A stretch of 64,000 nucleotides of DNA from Paramecium sonneborni. Its lineage: Eukaryota; Ciliophora; Oligohymenophorea; Peniculida; Parameciidae. Positions within the stretch are counted from its first letter, which is position 1; every line of letters begins with the position of its first letter. Below the pieces are notes generated by a model. The model made no database searches, was not told where the DNA came from, and saw nothing but the letters and a program-made list of their open reading frames with translations. Below, in pieces: positions 10,994 through 23,690 of this stretch. Made by a program: the position numbers and the translations under genes. The stretch is from positions 275,982 through 339,981 of the forward strand of contig CAJJDN010000095.1 in the NCBI GenBank assembly GCA_905182985.1, read 5' to 3'.

Positions 10994-12161
10994 TCATTTG
11001 ATCGAAAGATTTTGAAGCAAATTGTTGTGCCACTTTTTAACAACTTCATCTTTAATAAAAGATTGAGTAGGATCTTTTAATACTTATGGCAAATATTTTT
11101 TAAGGACTTCTCCAGCTCTAAAATAAAAATGAATATATTACTTTTGATTTTCAGAAAGTCTTAAATAACATCTAATAATATGTCTCAATAATCTTTAATC
11201 ATCTTTTTAAGATTAATGCAAATCATCAATCATAGTTTATAATACTTGACTTACTGCAAAAAATCTTTCAGGAGTTTAACAGATATAATTGAGACCATTA
11301 TCATCGAGAAGAATCTTCTAAACAATAAAAGTTGCAACAGTTCTAGATAGTTCTTATCCTTTTTTCATGATTCTTAAACAAAGTGGGATGATTTCAGTTT
11401 GCATTAAAAAATTAATAGCTTCTGGATCATCACCCTATAAAAATTGGAATTAAAAAATACTTTGACTAAAGCTCCAATAACACCTAAACTGGTAACTCTT
11501 AGATTTTCGAAAGCTTTACTTTTATTACTTGTATTTAGAAATGGATATAAAAATAATGGTATATGAGCTATATTTAAATTGAAATGATTACCTCTTAAGA
11601 AACAAGATCTTGTTTAAACATGTAGAGCCAAACATTGTAGTAATCCTAGAACACTGCAAATTCTAGAAGATTGAGCTGGTGTAAGTTAAGCTGGTTATAA
11701 ATGTTGATATACAACTGCTATTTCTTAGAGACTAAAATATTTAAAAATCTATATATTACAATATAGCAATGGTACCAACAGAATGCCATAACAATGGTGC
11801 CAAATGAGGAAAGCTTTCTCTTTTTTTTGATAATTCTGATAATGCTTATTCTCTTTTCTCTGTATCTCTTAATTATAAAATATATTGAACAACCAACTCA
11901 GTATCTGAATCCTTTTGCATTTTACCAAACTAAAATATGTTTTAACAATATTTATACTTCATCAATACTTTATTCTGATAATTGTGTACTCAAAGTTTTT
12001 TGGAGACTAGGAGATGGTGAATAACCACCAAACATCATTTATTATGGAGGTGATTTCTATTTAGCTTAAGCTTATTCAAAATATCTCTTATCAGCTGGTG
12101 AAATACTAACCATACTGTCACTTCGATAATTTTGAGGCACTATGACATATTGATTCGACAT
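10994..12161 (-). CDS. CNOT9: CCR4-NOT subunit 9 (CNOT9/CAF40/RQCD1)
   Basis: Four introns (28, 28, 26 and 24 nt) give about 353 residues. The armadillo-type core is highly conserved: [72 protein letters not shown] and [16 protein letters not shown]9 links the CCR4-NOT deadenylase to RNA-binding partners in mRNA decay. An N-terminal exon of about 73 residues (Gln/Pro/Ser-rich, starting [10 protein letters not shown]) precedes the core and is joined by the intron at 11930-11957. A shorter start at 11920 is possible. Confidence 0.95.
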
Positions 12162-12758
12162 TTAGAAATTATTTATTATATTTATTATTATTATTATTAT
12201 TATAATATAATATATCACTATAAAAACTTTAAATTTATTAAAGATTCTTTTAAATACTTTTTTTCATTCTCTAAAATCAATAAATATTTCTACTTATTTT
12301 TTATATTTATCTATAAATAATTTAAATACATTATTTTTAATCTAATTAATAAACATTATTTTATTATTCAATTTTAATAGAAAGAATTTATATAATTTTA
12401 TTTTAATTATTTTAGTACAAATAATAGAGTGATTTCTATTCTATTGTATTCAAAATATGATTTCAGTTATCAATTAAAGAAATATTTTTAACTTCTAATA
12501 TAGAATACTGAAATTTAATTTATAGTATGCCAATAATTTACTTTAATGTAAAATATGATCTCATATAAAGTTATAATTTGTTCATACTTAGAAAATAACA
12601 TAAATATATTCATTCATCAAGATCCAGTAATGATATATTGAAATATTGTTAGATTATATGAACAATTAAAATAAAAAGTTTTGAAATAACTGAATTCTTT
12701 TATTTTATAGAGAAATATCACATTGATTAAGTAAAAAAAAAATAAATTTATCTGTTGT
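12162..12758. other. AT-rich divergent intergenic region
   Basis: Nothing coding was seen. It contains a TTA/TAT microsatellite near 12180-12220 and long A/T runs. It lies between divergent CNOT9 (-) and Myb (+) genes, so it should contain both promoters. Confidence 0.6.
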
Positions 12759-13526
12759 ATGTCCAATTCTGAATTGAATTAACCTTTAAGAAAAACTTGG
12801 AGCATTGAAGAAGATCAAATGCTTTAAGACTTGAGATAAAGCAAATGTTTTGATTGGATTGAAGTGGCTAGAAGAATTGGTGGAAGAAACCCATCATAAT
12901 GTGCTTAAAGATGGAAACGAATTAAGGGATTCAAATTAAGAAGATAATGGACTTAAGAGGAAGATGATAAACTAAAGAATTTAGTGAAAGAATATGGTTA
13001 TCATTGGAGCAAAATCAGTAGATTATTACCTAATCGTTCTGGTAAATAAATACGTGAACACTATCTTAACTAATTACATCCTGGGTTGAATAATGAACCT
13101 TGGAATAAAGAAGAAGATGAGAAAATAATTGAAATCTATAATACTGTTGGAGGTAAATGGAGTGTTATACAAAAACACCTTCAAGGCAGATCAGAAAATA
13201 GTATTAAAAACAGATTCTATTCATACCTTCGAAATAAATATCTTAACATAAAGAACCCATATTACATTATTCCAAAAAAAGAATCATTGAATTAAACAAA
13301 ACTTGAATCAAAACTCAACTCAATCGCTTCAGTTTAATCTTAGGAATATTCCCCATCTATTAGTATAAGTCCAACCCAATAATATTTAATGCCAATCAAT
13401 ATGTGCAGTATCCCACCTATCAGTTCAGTGAATTGTTTTCCACAATTTTAATTACTCTATCCCTTTTATTAGATTCCTCAACCTCAATATTTCTTTTAAT
13501 GTATATCAAATACATTATAATAATGA
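12759..13526 (+). CDS. Three-repeat Myb/SANT DNA-binding protein
   Basis: One uninterrupted frame of 255 residues ends at TGA (13524-13526). Three Myb repeats occupy about residues 12-165, each marked by spaced tryptophans: RKTWSIEEDQML to RWKRIKG, RRQWTQEEDDKL to HYLNQLHPG, and NEPWNKEEDEKI to NRFYSYL. The 3R layout is typical of c-Myb/cdc5-like sequence-specific DNA binders. The tail is Ser/Gln/Pro-rich and could be a regulatory region. It lacks introns, unlike most neighbours. Confidence 0.9.
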
Positions 13527-13812
13527 TTAAAGATTTAATATATTTTATGTTCATCGAGTGTTATCATATTAATCAAAAAATAATTTTATTTTCATTTATG
13601 ACTCCCATTTTAAATTATAATTAATATATACTTTTTACTACTCTTATCGAAAGCTTTAATTTTATCTAAAACTTATTTAAAGAATATTCAGAAAATACAT
13701 TGTGTTGCAATTTTTTTTTTAATTATATAAATAGTTTATAGAGTTTAATTCTCAAATGAGAAAATATATTTAATTCTTTAATATTACAATATATTATTTC
13801 TATGATTATTGT

Positions 13813-15735
13813 TCATTTCTTCATTTGCATAAATCCTAATTAGAAGATCAAATCTTCAGAATTTTAATTTTTTAAGAATGCTTATCCAAACATTAGTATT
13901 CCAACATTAAATATGAAATTCACAATATCTTTTTCTATATCTTAACCTTGAGATAAAACAGTCAGAAACATAAAGAAATCTTAGATGGTTGAGCATTATG
14001 GATAACAATCAAATTAGAAAAGTAATCCTTAAAATTTAAGGTTTATGTATTCTTTTATTTTTTTTACTTAAAAAAGATCGAAACATACTTATTAAATAAT
14101 TTTTAAATACTTTATAGGATATTTCTCTTTTATTTTTTGAATTATATTTGTATTTGAAAGAGTATAAGTAGTAAGATCTGCAAGATTTTTAGATGTTTTA
14201 ACATTTTTAATAATTGTTTAAATCTCTTTAAAGTTTTCATCCATCTTCCATTGTTGATTTTATTAAACTAATTTTTAATCTAAAGGAATATTATGAGATT
14301 TTAAATTCTTTTAATATTCCTTTTGATTTAAAGGTGGATGATATTATACTAATATTTCTTCATCTTTTTCTATATTCTTAGCACTAACAACAATTAGAAG
14401 TTCTCCTAAGAAATAATAAAAAATATTTGGAGTTAAACTATGATTAACCTAAGATAACGTGAACCACAATCCTTCATTTTAATCTAAATATTTGATTTAT
14501 TTATTATGTGTAAAAACTTTAACTAACTAGAATGCATGTGCATTGTATTTAAAGATCTTTTCAATTCTATTGATATCAACAATATAATTTTATAATTAAT
14601 ATTCGAAATCTTATTTAATAATTTTAAGAGAATAATTATTAGATCCATCATATAGTTTAAATAGTTTTTCAGCAAATTATTTATCATTCAATGCCTATTA
14701 CCTAAGATTTTCATAAACATTTTCTCTAGAAAAACCAACAGTTTAGTTTTCATTAATTTTATGCATTGGATGTTCAACTAGTAATAATGTTCCTTTTGGA
14801 ATAGGTTAATTAACAAATAAGCCTAATCCTCCCAAATTACTTTTTTTTCTTTCAATACATTTATGCATAAAATTATGAATTTTTTCAAATGAATATTGTT
14901 GCTAATTGATGTATTAATTTAAAACAGATATTAGATCAATATTACCAGATTGATGTTTAATCATTAATTCACATTCAACTAATTTGAATACTATATCTTT
15001 ATCAGTTTTATGATTTGGAAGAGATTCAAACAATTTTTTAGCGTCTATTGGATTCTGCAATTTTAAATAACATAATGCTAATCTTTGAATTGCTTTCTCA
15101 TTTTAAGGATTAAGTTTTAAAACTTAATTAAGATCATCAATTGATTCTTGGAGATAACCAAGTTGATACAAAGATTGAGCTCTGTTATTATAACATTATT
15201 CAAGTATTAAATTTGTTTTATTGATATGATCATATTTGATAACCATCGTATATGCTTCATAAGCTAATCGATATTATGATAATTTAAAATATTAATTTCC
15301 TTTTTCTTTTAATTAATTTGGATCTGTTAATTCAATATCAGAATTAATCATAGCTTCAAAAGTGAATTAATTGATAGCAACAACATCCTATGAATCTTGT
15401 ATAAGTATTCCAAACTCTGTTAATTTTGGATTTTTAACAATTAACCAATCATTAACTTTATAATTGCAATTTTTATTTTATTGAAAAATAGTTAGATTCA
15501 GCCAAATTTCATTAAAATCTTTAACAATTAAATATTAAGTAATATCTTTCCAATCAATCTAATATACTTAGACAATGATATATTAATTATTCATATTTTT
15601 GTTTTCCATTAATTCTTCTACATCTATTAATTTCATTTCTGAAATGGGTAATTTAGGCGTTTTTTCTAATTGTTAAATTTGAGGATCTTATTTTTGAGAA
15701 TGAATTTAAATTACATGAGGAGGAATATCAGCCAT
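13813..15735 (-). CDS. TPR-SET protein (SMYD-like)
   Basis: A single intronless frame of 640 residues. TPR-like helices lie at about 135-260 (LKEKGNQYFKLSQYRLAYEA, then CYNNRAQSLYQLGYLQESID and ALCYLKLQNPIDAKKLFESL). A SET domain follows from about 300: SNLGGLGLFVNQPIPKGTLL at its start, LSQVNHSLTPNIFYYF with the NHS motif, and ILVQYHPPLNQKE at its end. No clear MYND finger was seen. The family methylates lysines in histones or cytoplasmic proteins. The last 130 residues are of unknown function. Confidence 0.85.
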
Positions 15736-16253
15736 TAAATGCTTTTTTGTAATTTATAGTAAAAAATTATATAATTATTAATAAATATATGGATCAAAAT
15801 AAATCAAAAGAATAAGACAATTCAAATTAAATAGAATAAGAATCATGAATAGATTATAAATTAAACTATATAAATTGCAAAAGTTATCATATACAGAGTA
15901 AAAAATGAAAACTGATTTATTAAGTGATACCATATTTTATCATCCATATCTATTATAAATTGTTTATTGAATATTTATCATAGATAGAATGAAGCTATTT
16001 AATTTGAATTCATCAGATTATAATAGTTTTATTAGTTGTAATTAAAAGTAAAAAAACTCCTAAAATTCACTAAGATGAAAAGAAAAAGACTATGAGTATG
16101 ATCACAAACATCTTTAAGAATACTTTAGACATAATTAATTAATAATAAATAAGATTTAGTTAATCATTTATTAATGTATTCAACTTTTATTATTTCTCTT
16201 GCTTAAATAAAATAAATTATTTTTTATCGATTATTTACTACTATACCAATTGT
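15736..16253. other. Unresolved intergenic stretch
   Basis: Short frames exist on both strands. On the plus strand, DYEYDHKHLQEYFRHN is encoded near 16095-16140. On the minus strand, a hydrophobic frame sits near 15860-15960. I could not join any of them into a gene with a start, plausible introns and a TGA. A small multi-exon gene cannot be excluded. Confidence 0.3.
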
Positions 16254-18005
16254 ATGTTTCACTCTAATTATTCAACTCCTGTCAAACATGTGATTCTCAC
16301 TCCTAAATTACAACTTATTTGGAATTATGATTTGCTAATGAATCATTATTAAGAATTAGAACTCTAAATTAATACTTAAACATCTGATCATAAAATTAGA
16401 TATCAACACATTCTATCTAAAATTGATAAAGTATTTAATGATATTATCAATAATATTGCTGAACTACAAAAAACCACTTTAAAAGATTACTTATCATTCT
16501 TATTAGAACTAAGAGTAAAAAGAGAAAATAATTTATCAAAAGCAGAAAATGCTTATAAAATGTCTTAATCTAATTATTTTGATGAAATTGAAAAAAAGGA
16601 AATACCTTAACAAAACATGTATTATTCATAATAACATACTCTTAAAGCTTCTAAATCAATACCAATAACTTCTACATTTATACCTAATCCTAATTTAATT
16701 TCTATGAATAATCACCAATCATAAACCTTACCAGTTATTTAAAAAGATTAGAATAACGATCACCTTAATAATAATCATAAATACTTATATGATTAAGATT
16801 AGATTTCGATTAATTATATCCCCTAGAAACAAGCATAATCAATTAATTAATCATTATAACCATCTAATTTTAGATTTAGAGCTTCTCCTTCTAAACAACA
16901 TTTATCTAATTAAATATTAAAGAAAAATGAAATTGATGATATTGAACCTTCTCTTTTGGTTAATAATTAAAATCATATTTAATAAATAACACTCTAATCT
17001 TTAGATTTATAATAGACTTAACCTTCTGTACCTCTCTACGATTAATTTAAACTTCAACCATATAATCATCTTACTTAACCAGATTAATAATCAATATATG
17101 ATGATTACGAGTAATCTATTTCTTAAGAGTTATCTTAATCACAAAATAATGTACTTCAATCTTAGAGCAAAATTTATAAAAAAAAAAAAATATTTGATGA
17201 AGATTAAAATGAGAGGATTTTAAAAAATTCTTATAATAATGATTAATTTAATTTAAAATCATATTCTTAATCAAACTTTTAAAAGTAGACTGTTTCACTT
17301 CATAAAAATATGGTTCCTGTTAATAAAGATATTATACCTATTGATTAAATGATAGATAAATAAGACTCAAAATAAAATTATATTAATGATGTATGTGGTA
17401 ATTTAGGTTATGATTAATTTTATTAATATCTTTGTTAAAGATATCCTGTATATAGAATTTTGTAAAAGTCTTATAAAAGTAAAACCAAAAGAGAAGATTA
17501 AGAAGGATTTAATTAATAAAATTAAACATCAAATTATTTGTAAAGCATTTTTTGCACATAATGTGATCAATTTATATCTATAAATTAAGCCAATAATCAT
17601 ACAAATTTTTGTATGAATAATAAGTAAAATTAATAAAATCATGAAAGAAATTATTTAGATTATTTAATTTGTTGTAATGGGTTAATAAATAATTAATAAA
17701 ATACAAAAGAAGAAAAAGATGGAAGAATTGTAAATGATTTGGCGAAAATAAGATATTTAATGGAAACGAATTTGAAATTATTTGATCCATAAACTTAAGT
17801 CCATTAAAAACAGAGAGAATATTGTTTATTTGCTTTAGAAATATTGAATTAAATAATAGAGAATCCATAAAATTTATCATTGAATTAATAAGTGTTGGAT
17901 TTAATAAGCATTTATTAAGTTTTAGATTAATAAGAATTTAACTTCTATTAATAGTTCGTGTTTTTATTACAAAAGGCAAATGTAAAATTATAGAAATTAA
18001 TATGA
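16254..18005 (+). CDS. Q/N-rich protein with a C-terminal C2HC zinc-binding motif
   Basis: One intronless frame of 583 residues. The N-terminal 110 residues are helical (HYQELELQIN, VFNDIINNIAELQ). The middle 300 residues are low-complexity, rich in Gln, Asn, Ser and Tyr. At about 420-450 a compact motif FCTQCDQFISINQANNHTNF then C gives the spacing C-x2-C-x12-H-x4-C, a plausible zinc site. The last 120 residues are predicted helix. I do not recognise the family. It converges on RSP3 with 21 bp between stops. Confidence 0.8.
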
Positions 18006-18026
18006 TTAAATTATATATGTTCTTAA

Positions 18027-19991
18027 TCAATATTACTAAATTTCCAATTAAGGTAGCTAAGGATTTAGGATCTCAATAATTTAAGTTTCTAATTATTAAC
18101 ATTTTTCAGTGAAATTTACTTACCATGGTATATCTTATTCACCAATTTATTATACAATTAAATTTCTAAGATGAAATTCTGCTACATTATGAATGACAGC
18201 TGTTTAAATTTCTTCATTCTAGAGAAAAAGTTAAAATAATAAATACTTAAGGAATGAATGCAGTAGCTTTAGTGTCAACAACTGCTTCTGCAAGATTTTA
18301 AGGATTAATAATTTCTTCTTCTGTGGCTTCATCTTCAATTTATTTTTCAATTCTAGTTTTTCCTGATTTAGGATGAAATCTTAAATTCTCCATAGCTGGT
18401 TATAATTTGACAAGACATGGTATTTTTTGAAAATCAATTTAATTTTTAATTTTTGACCATTTTATTTTAGGTCTATTTTCGAAAAGAGTTTTAATAACTG
18501 TATCAATAATTAGATTAACATTTTGTAGAAATTCAAATTATGACCAGTGTTATTATAAAGAATAGACAATATTAGATCTTATTGCATTTTCTATACCTTT
18601 TGTTAACTATTCTGGAAGATTAGCTAGAGTCAATTCAGCTATGAGTATAAATAATAGATATTACGTTCAATATCTGCTAAGTTTTGATCTATTTATTCTC
18701 TTAAACCAATTTCAATATTTGTACCTTCTGGCAAAGCAGCAATAGAATTAGAAATTAATTCAGATATATCCTCAATAGATTCTCCTACTTATTATAAAGC
18801 ATTTATAATGATAACAAATTAACCAATTATGCCACCTAAATAACCAATTGTATTTGTTCCTTAATAATAACCATCAATATCAGAAATAAGATTAAACCAT
18901 TCCTTTTCTTCTCCTTTAGATATCAATAATTCTTAAATGGTTTCTTTTAATTTTTATCTTCTTTCTTTTTCTAATCTAATTTTTCTTCTTTCTCTTCTTT
19001 ATCTATCAGATTCTTCTTTAGCTAATCTTTAACGTTCTCTTTCATCGAGAATTGATTATTTTCTTTTCCTCTCTTCAGATAAGGTTTTAGTATGCTATGA
19101 AAACATTTTATCATCAATGTCATCTAACATTTATGTGTATTGTAAAAGTATATTATTAGAATACGATAATTCAGTAGTGACATCTTCATAAATCCAAGGT
19201 AAATAATGTGATACTAATTGTATTTCAATTGGATCTCTAAAATAACCACTTAGTTTTAATTTTTATAATGCTAAATCTACACATTTAGATAAATATTTTT
19301 TGGCTGAAGCTCTACTTATTAATTTTTCATGAGTTTTTATGTCCCTTTATTTTTAATTATGAAATTATTATTTTAATTTAATATTGTCATTATATAACTG
19401 TTATTCTTTCTTTTCTAATCTATCTTATTCAGCCATTTCCATTTATTTTAATTTTTAAAAATGTTCTTACTTTTCTTTCATTTCTCTAAGTTCTTCCTCT
19501 TATAATACTTCCATACGACTGAGATCTAAAGTTTTTAATACTAAAACTTGTAAAATAGGTTCAGCCTCATATTCAAAATTAAATAGTTCTCCATCATCCC
19601 AAACTTGAGTTTCTTAATCTATTCCTGTTTTTTCTTTCATGTATAATCTTGGTACAATTTTTTCAATTATGAATTCTGTTTGAGTTTCTTTAAGATGTTT
19701 AGGTGGTTTATCAGTTTATTCTTCAACATTTGGATCAGTTTAGGTTTCTTCTTCATGAACAGTTTCATCCTCTTTCTTTTCTGTCATAACTTTAGTGTGT
19801 TGAATCCTCTTAATAGTAGTTTAGGTAATAGGTTCAGATTTATTCAAAACACTTGAATATGTATTTCCTCTGATTACTCTTTTATCCCACATAATGTTGC
19901 AAGCATCTCTTTCCTCTCTATATTTCATTTTCTAAACAACTCTAGGTGGAGCATTGAATTCATAATTCTCTTATAATAATTCAGTGGCCAT
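18027..19991 (-). CDS. RSP3: Radial spoke protein 3 (RSP3/RSPH3)
   Basis: Introns of 26 and 28 nt give about 636 residues. The conserved core is plain: TQTEFIIEKIVPRLY, then ETQVWDDGELFNFEYEAEPI, VLVLKTLDLSRMEVLQEEEL, a long charged coiled coil, and ASAKKYLSKCVDLALQKLK through FRDPIEIQLVSHYLPWIYED. RSP3 anchors the radial spoke stalk to axonemal doublet microtubules and binds protein kinase A through an amphipathic helix. The C-terminal 250 residues extend past the usual core. The very end could include one more intron near 18090-18125; I used the intron-free reading. Confidence 0.9.
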
Positions 19992-20010
19992 ATTATTAAT
20001 TATAATATTA

Positions 20011-21169
20011 ATGGATGATCATCATATTGAATAAGCATGGTAATTCTATAGAAAATTAGGATCTCCTAAATTCATATGTAATTCCATTCAATTTATATTA
20101 GGTGCTCCAATGGTTGATTAAAGTGAACTTGCTTTTAGAATGTTAACTAGAAAATATGGAACTACTTTAGCATATACTCCTATGTTAAATAGTAAAATCA
20201 TGGTAGAATCTAAAACATTTAAAGATGAATTCTTCACTACTTGTCCTGAAGATAGACCTCTTTTTGCACAATTATGTGGTCATAATCCTTAAATTCTTAT
20301 TAAAGCTGCTTTAATGATTTAAGATGAATGTGATGCTATTGATATTAATCTTGGTTGTCCTTAAGGAATTGCTCGAAAAGGTCTCTATGGATCTTATCTT
20401 TTAGAAAAAAGAGAACTTGTTCTGTATATTCATTAAATTTTAACTTAGAACTATTGTGAAAGAATTAAAATAAAATATTAATATTCCTGTTACTTGCAAA
20501 ATAAGAATCTTCAAAGATATAAAAAGAACTCTTGATTTAACTAAAGACATTTAATAATCTGGATGTTCTATTCTTACTGTTCATGGGAGAACTAAAGAAT
20601 AAAATAAAGATCTTGTTGGTTAATGTGATTGGAACATAATTGCTTAAATTAAATAACTACTATAAATTCCTGTTTTTGCTAATGGTGGAATCTATACATG
20701 GTCTGATGTTGAAAGATGTCTTTAAGAAACTAAAGCAGATGCTGTCATGTCTTCTGAAGCTCTTTTAGAAAATCCTGCACTTTTTTCAGGATAAATCAAA
20801 GATCTTAATGAATTAGCTATTGAATATATGCAATTTGCTAAATAATATAATGCTAAATTACCTGAAATTAAAGCACATTTATTTAAACTTCTTTACACAA
20901 GCTTATAAGTTCATACTGGTATTAATCTTTATCTAATATCTCTAGATTTAAGATCCAAACTTGGTTCTGCCAAAACCTATGATTAACATCTAGATATTGT
21001 TATTCAATTAAATCGTTTAAGGGCTCATATCCCTTTAGAAAATAAATTTGGCTGGTATAAAAGATACTAAAATTTTAAATAACCTTAACCTAAAGATAAG
21101 GACATTCAAAAATTAGAAAATATCATCAAATAATAAGATTTATCGTTATAAAATAATAACTAAGAATGA
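20011..21169 (+). CDS. tRNA-dihydrouridine synthase (DUS1-like)
   Basis: Introns of 24 and 25 nt leave about 369 residues. FMN-barrel motifs are present in order: KFICAPMVDQSELAFRML (restored only by removing the first intron), TPMLNS, the catalytic-cysteine motif DAIDINLGCPQGIARKG with Cys acting as proton donor, TVHGRTKEQ and ANGGIYTWSDVERC. Dus1-type enzymes reduce uridines 16/17 in the tRNA D-loop using FMN and NADPH. It is divergent from RSP3 with only 19 bp between start codons. Confidence 0.93.
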
Positions 21170-21194
21170 TGTAAATAATTATAACTAAAATTTG

Positions 21195-22289
21195 TCAACA
21201 TTTTTTTATAAATTAAATAAAATGAGTAATCTACTATTATTTATTATTCTACAACCTTTGAATCGAAAATTTGTTCTATTCACTTTCAAAACTATCAATA
21301 AATGCTTCTATATCACTATTCTCAATACCCCAATTCATTGATAAAATAAATCTCCAATTCAATTTATTCTACTTTTTTATTAATTAATACATTTTGCTTT
21401 TATGTAAGTGTCATCAATATTTCTATTTACTCTTCTTCTATAATTGTCTGTTCAAAGATCTTTATTAGCGTAATTGCAATCGAATAAAAATAAGATAAAC
21501 CTTTTCTCAGTAACCCATCTAAATACATTTAAGAATATTCGAATGGTATTTGCTATAATAATAAACTTAAAATCCATTATTAGAAATAAAATTGAGTTAA
21601 AACTTACTTCTCCTTAAGCTTTTCATATAATTTAAATTATAATCTGTATATATAGAAGTCTAATATTTTTGAATATTTGTTTAAAGAATTCATACACATT
21701 TAATACATATCTCTAATTCTGATTGAATCAATAAGTAAAAGGAATATCCAAAAAGCGACCCATTCTTGTTTTGCATGATTATATAACACGGTAGCGATAT
21801 AATTCATTCCTTAAATATATCCAATTGAAGGATCAAAAATGGAATAAGCTAATAATATATTTTTAATCTCTTTTATATTTTCTTCTGCTAGCAAAGTTCT
21901 TTTTAAATCTTTTTCAATTTGATGATCTATATTCAGTTCTGGTTTTATCAATAAAATCTTTTCGTATTATTATTTTAATTGATTAAAGTCCTAAATCAAA
22001 TAATATATACTTTTATCTCATATTTATATTTTAGCCAATTAATACAATATAAAGGAGTATTATTCAAATCCTTTTTTGGCTCAATAAAATCGCTCTGTAA
22101 ATCCTTTACAGAATTAATTTTATTTTCTTTAGGTTTAGTTTGAATTTTTTTTGAATTTGGAATCTTATTAAAAATGGGGATATCATATTCAATAAAATTA
22201 TTGTGTTAATTAATATCCCCAGATGAATAATTGCAAACCTAAAGAATTTTGGAACAAAATGATTTACTAAAAATATCACAAATGTTCAT
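21195..22289 (-). CDS. TBC-domain Rab GTPase-activating protein
   Basis: Introns of 20 and 19 nt give about 351 residues. The TBC signature is intact: the arginine-finger motif as IEKDLKRTLL and the glutamine-finger motif as SIGYIQGMNYIATVLY. The helices EWVAFWIFLLLI and LSLLLQQIPFEY follow. About 100 residues before the domain are charged and unrecognised. TBC proteins switch off Rab GTPases in vesicle traffic. The 19-nt intron near the 3' end is inferred from the frame change leading to WRFILSMNWGIENSDIEAF. Confidence 0.85.
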
Positions 22290-22379
22290 ACTTATCATCA
22301 GCTCTCATATTTAATTATAATCAGTTATAAATAATTAATTATAAAAAGAAAATAAAATAAATAATTGTTTTTTTTTTTA

Positions 22380-22407
22380 AAAAGTATTAGAAAATTCTAA
22401 TACTTTT
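22380..22407. promoter_or_regulatory. 13-bp perfect inverted repeat in a divergent promoter region
   Basis: AAAAGTATTAGAA at 22380-22392 and its exact reverse complement at 22395-22407 are separated by two A residues. It lies between the start codons of the divergent TBC (22289, -) and TruA (22552, +) genes. It could be a protein-binding operator or an early transcript hairpin; function is inferred from position only. Confidence 0.5.
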
Positions 22408-22551
22408 AATATATTTTAATAATCTAAATTTGTTTTTAAAATGTAATTTCTTGGAAAAATGGATAGCGTCTAAAATAAGGATGATTGAAGTTTAATTTTT
22501 TATTTATTTAAAAAAAATGAATGTAAAAGAATTATATTAATTTTATTAATT

Positions 22552-23652
22552 ATGTCTAGAAACTATTTTAAATAAAAAGTATTATTGACATTTGGATATA
22601 ATGGAGCAAACTACCATGGATTACAAATATAGAAAGGAGTCGAATTTGAGACAGTGGAATCAAAGCTTTTTTAAGCACTTAAAGATTCTGTAATAAGAAA
22701 TTTAAAAAATAGAATTTAATAATGGAACCTAATGCTAATGATTTATCAAAATCAGGATGGAGTAGAGGAGCTAGAACAGATAAAGGAGTTCATGCTTTAT
22801 GTAATTCAATTGCAGTTAAATTATGCATAAATAAAGAATTTTTTAAAGATGAAGTTTAATAAAATGAGGAAGAAAATGTATCAAAACAAAGAGATAAAGC
22901 AAAAGTAGATTATAATAAAGTATTAAATGTGATAAATTCAAATTTACCAAATGATATTAAAGTTCATTCAATAAAATTAGTAACTCAAGGATTTGATGTT
23001 CGAAAAAATGCTAGATATAGATTTTATGAGTATATTGCTCCTGTCTAAATTTATTCTGATAAGAAAGGAGAAGAAATTTTAGAGAAGGTTAACAATTTAG
23101 TAAAAAAATTTGTTGGTACACATAATTTCCACAATTACAGTAGAGGTATGAAATATACTGATCCTTAATCAATGAGATATATATTGTCTATTTAAGTGGA
23201 ATTGTTCTAATATTAAGATAAAGAATTCTTTAAATTTTTGATTCACGGATAAAGTTTCATTTATCATTAGATTAGAAAGATGATGGGAATTGTTATTTAA
23301 ATATTTTAAGAAGAATTGCCAGATACATTTATTGATAACACATTTTTCAAAAACTAATTAAGAATTATTTTAGCTCCAGCTGATGGATTATTCCTTAATA
23401 GAATTAGTTTTGAGGGATACAATACCAAATTTGATATTCCTTAAAGACTTGAAATTGAAGAAGAAGATTAGATTAAAATTGATTAATTTCGACCAAGTAA
23501 TATGTATTATATGTTTAGTTATTGTGAATTTTATTTGTGAATAGGAGATTAAAAATTAAGTCTTCTCAAATTGGTTAAAAGTCTTAAAAGAAAAGAATTT
23601 CAATATTGAAGAGGAAGAAGAAAATAATAATAAGGCTGAAAACGATGATTGA
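22552..23652 (+). CDS. TruA/Pus1-type tRNA pseudouridine synthase
   Basis: Introns of 23 and 22 nt leave about 351 residues. The start MSRNYFKQKVLLTFGYNGAN gives the LTFGYNGANYHG strand typical of the family. WSRGARTDKGVHAL carries the catalytic aspartate of the GRTDxGVHA motif. YEYIAPVQIYSD, GTHNFHNYSRG and GQSFIYHQIRKMMG mark the remaining conserved blocks. Such enzymes isomerise uridines in tRNA (positions 27/28 or 38-40) and sometimes in snRNA or mRNA. The C-terminal tail is acidic (EEEEENNNKAENDD). It ends 38 bp from the PDE6-delta stop. Confidence 0.92.
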
Positions 23653-23690
23653 TAATATAAAACATGTAGATTAATTTTTAATTTATTAAA

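Noticed and set aside
11794..12024. Plus-strand 76-codon frame
   Set aside because: It ends at a standard stop, overlaps CNOT9 exons antisense and has no domain.
17578..17880. 100-codon minus-strand frame
   Set aside because: Shadow of the 583-residue Q/N-rich plus-strand gene; it is Leu/Phe/Asn-rich as expected for the antisense of Lys/Asn/Gln codons.
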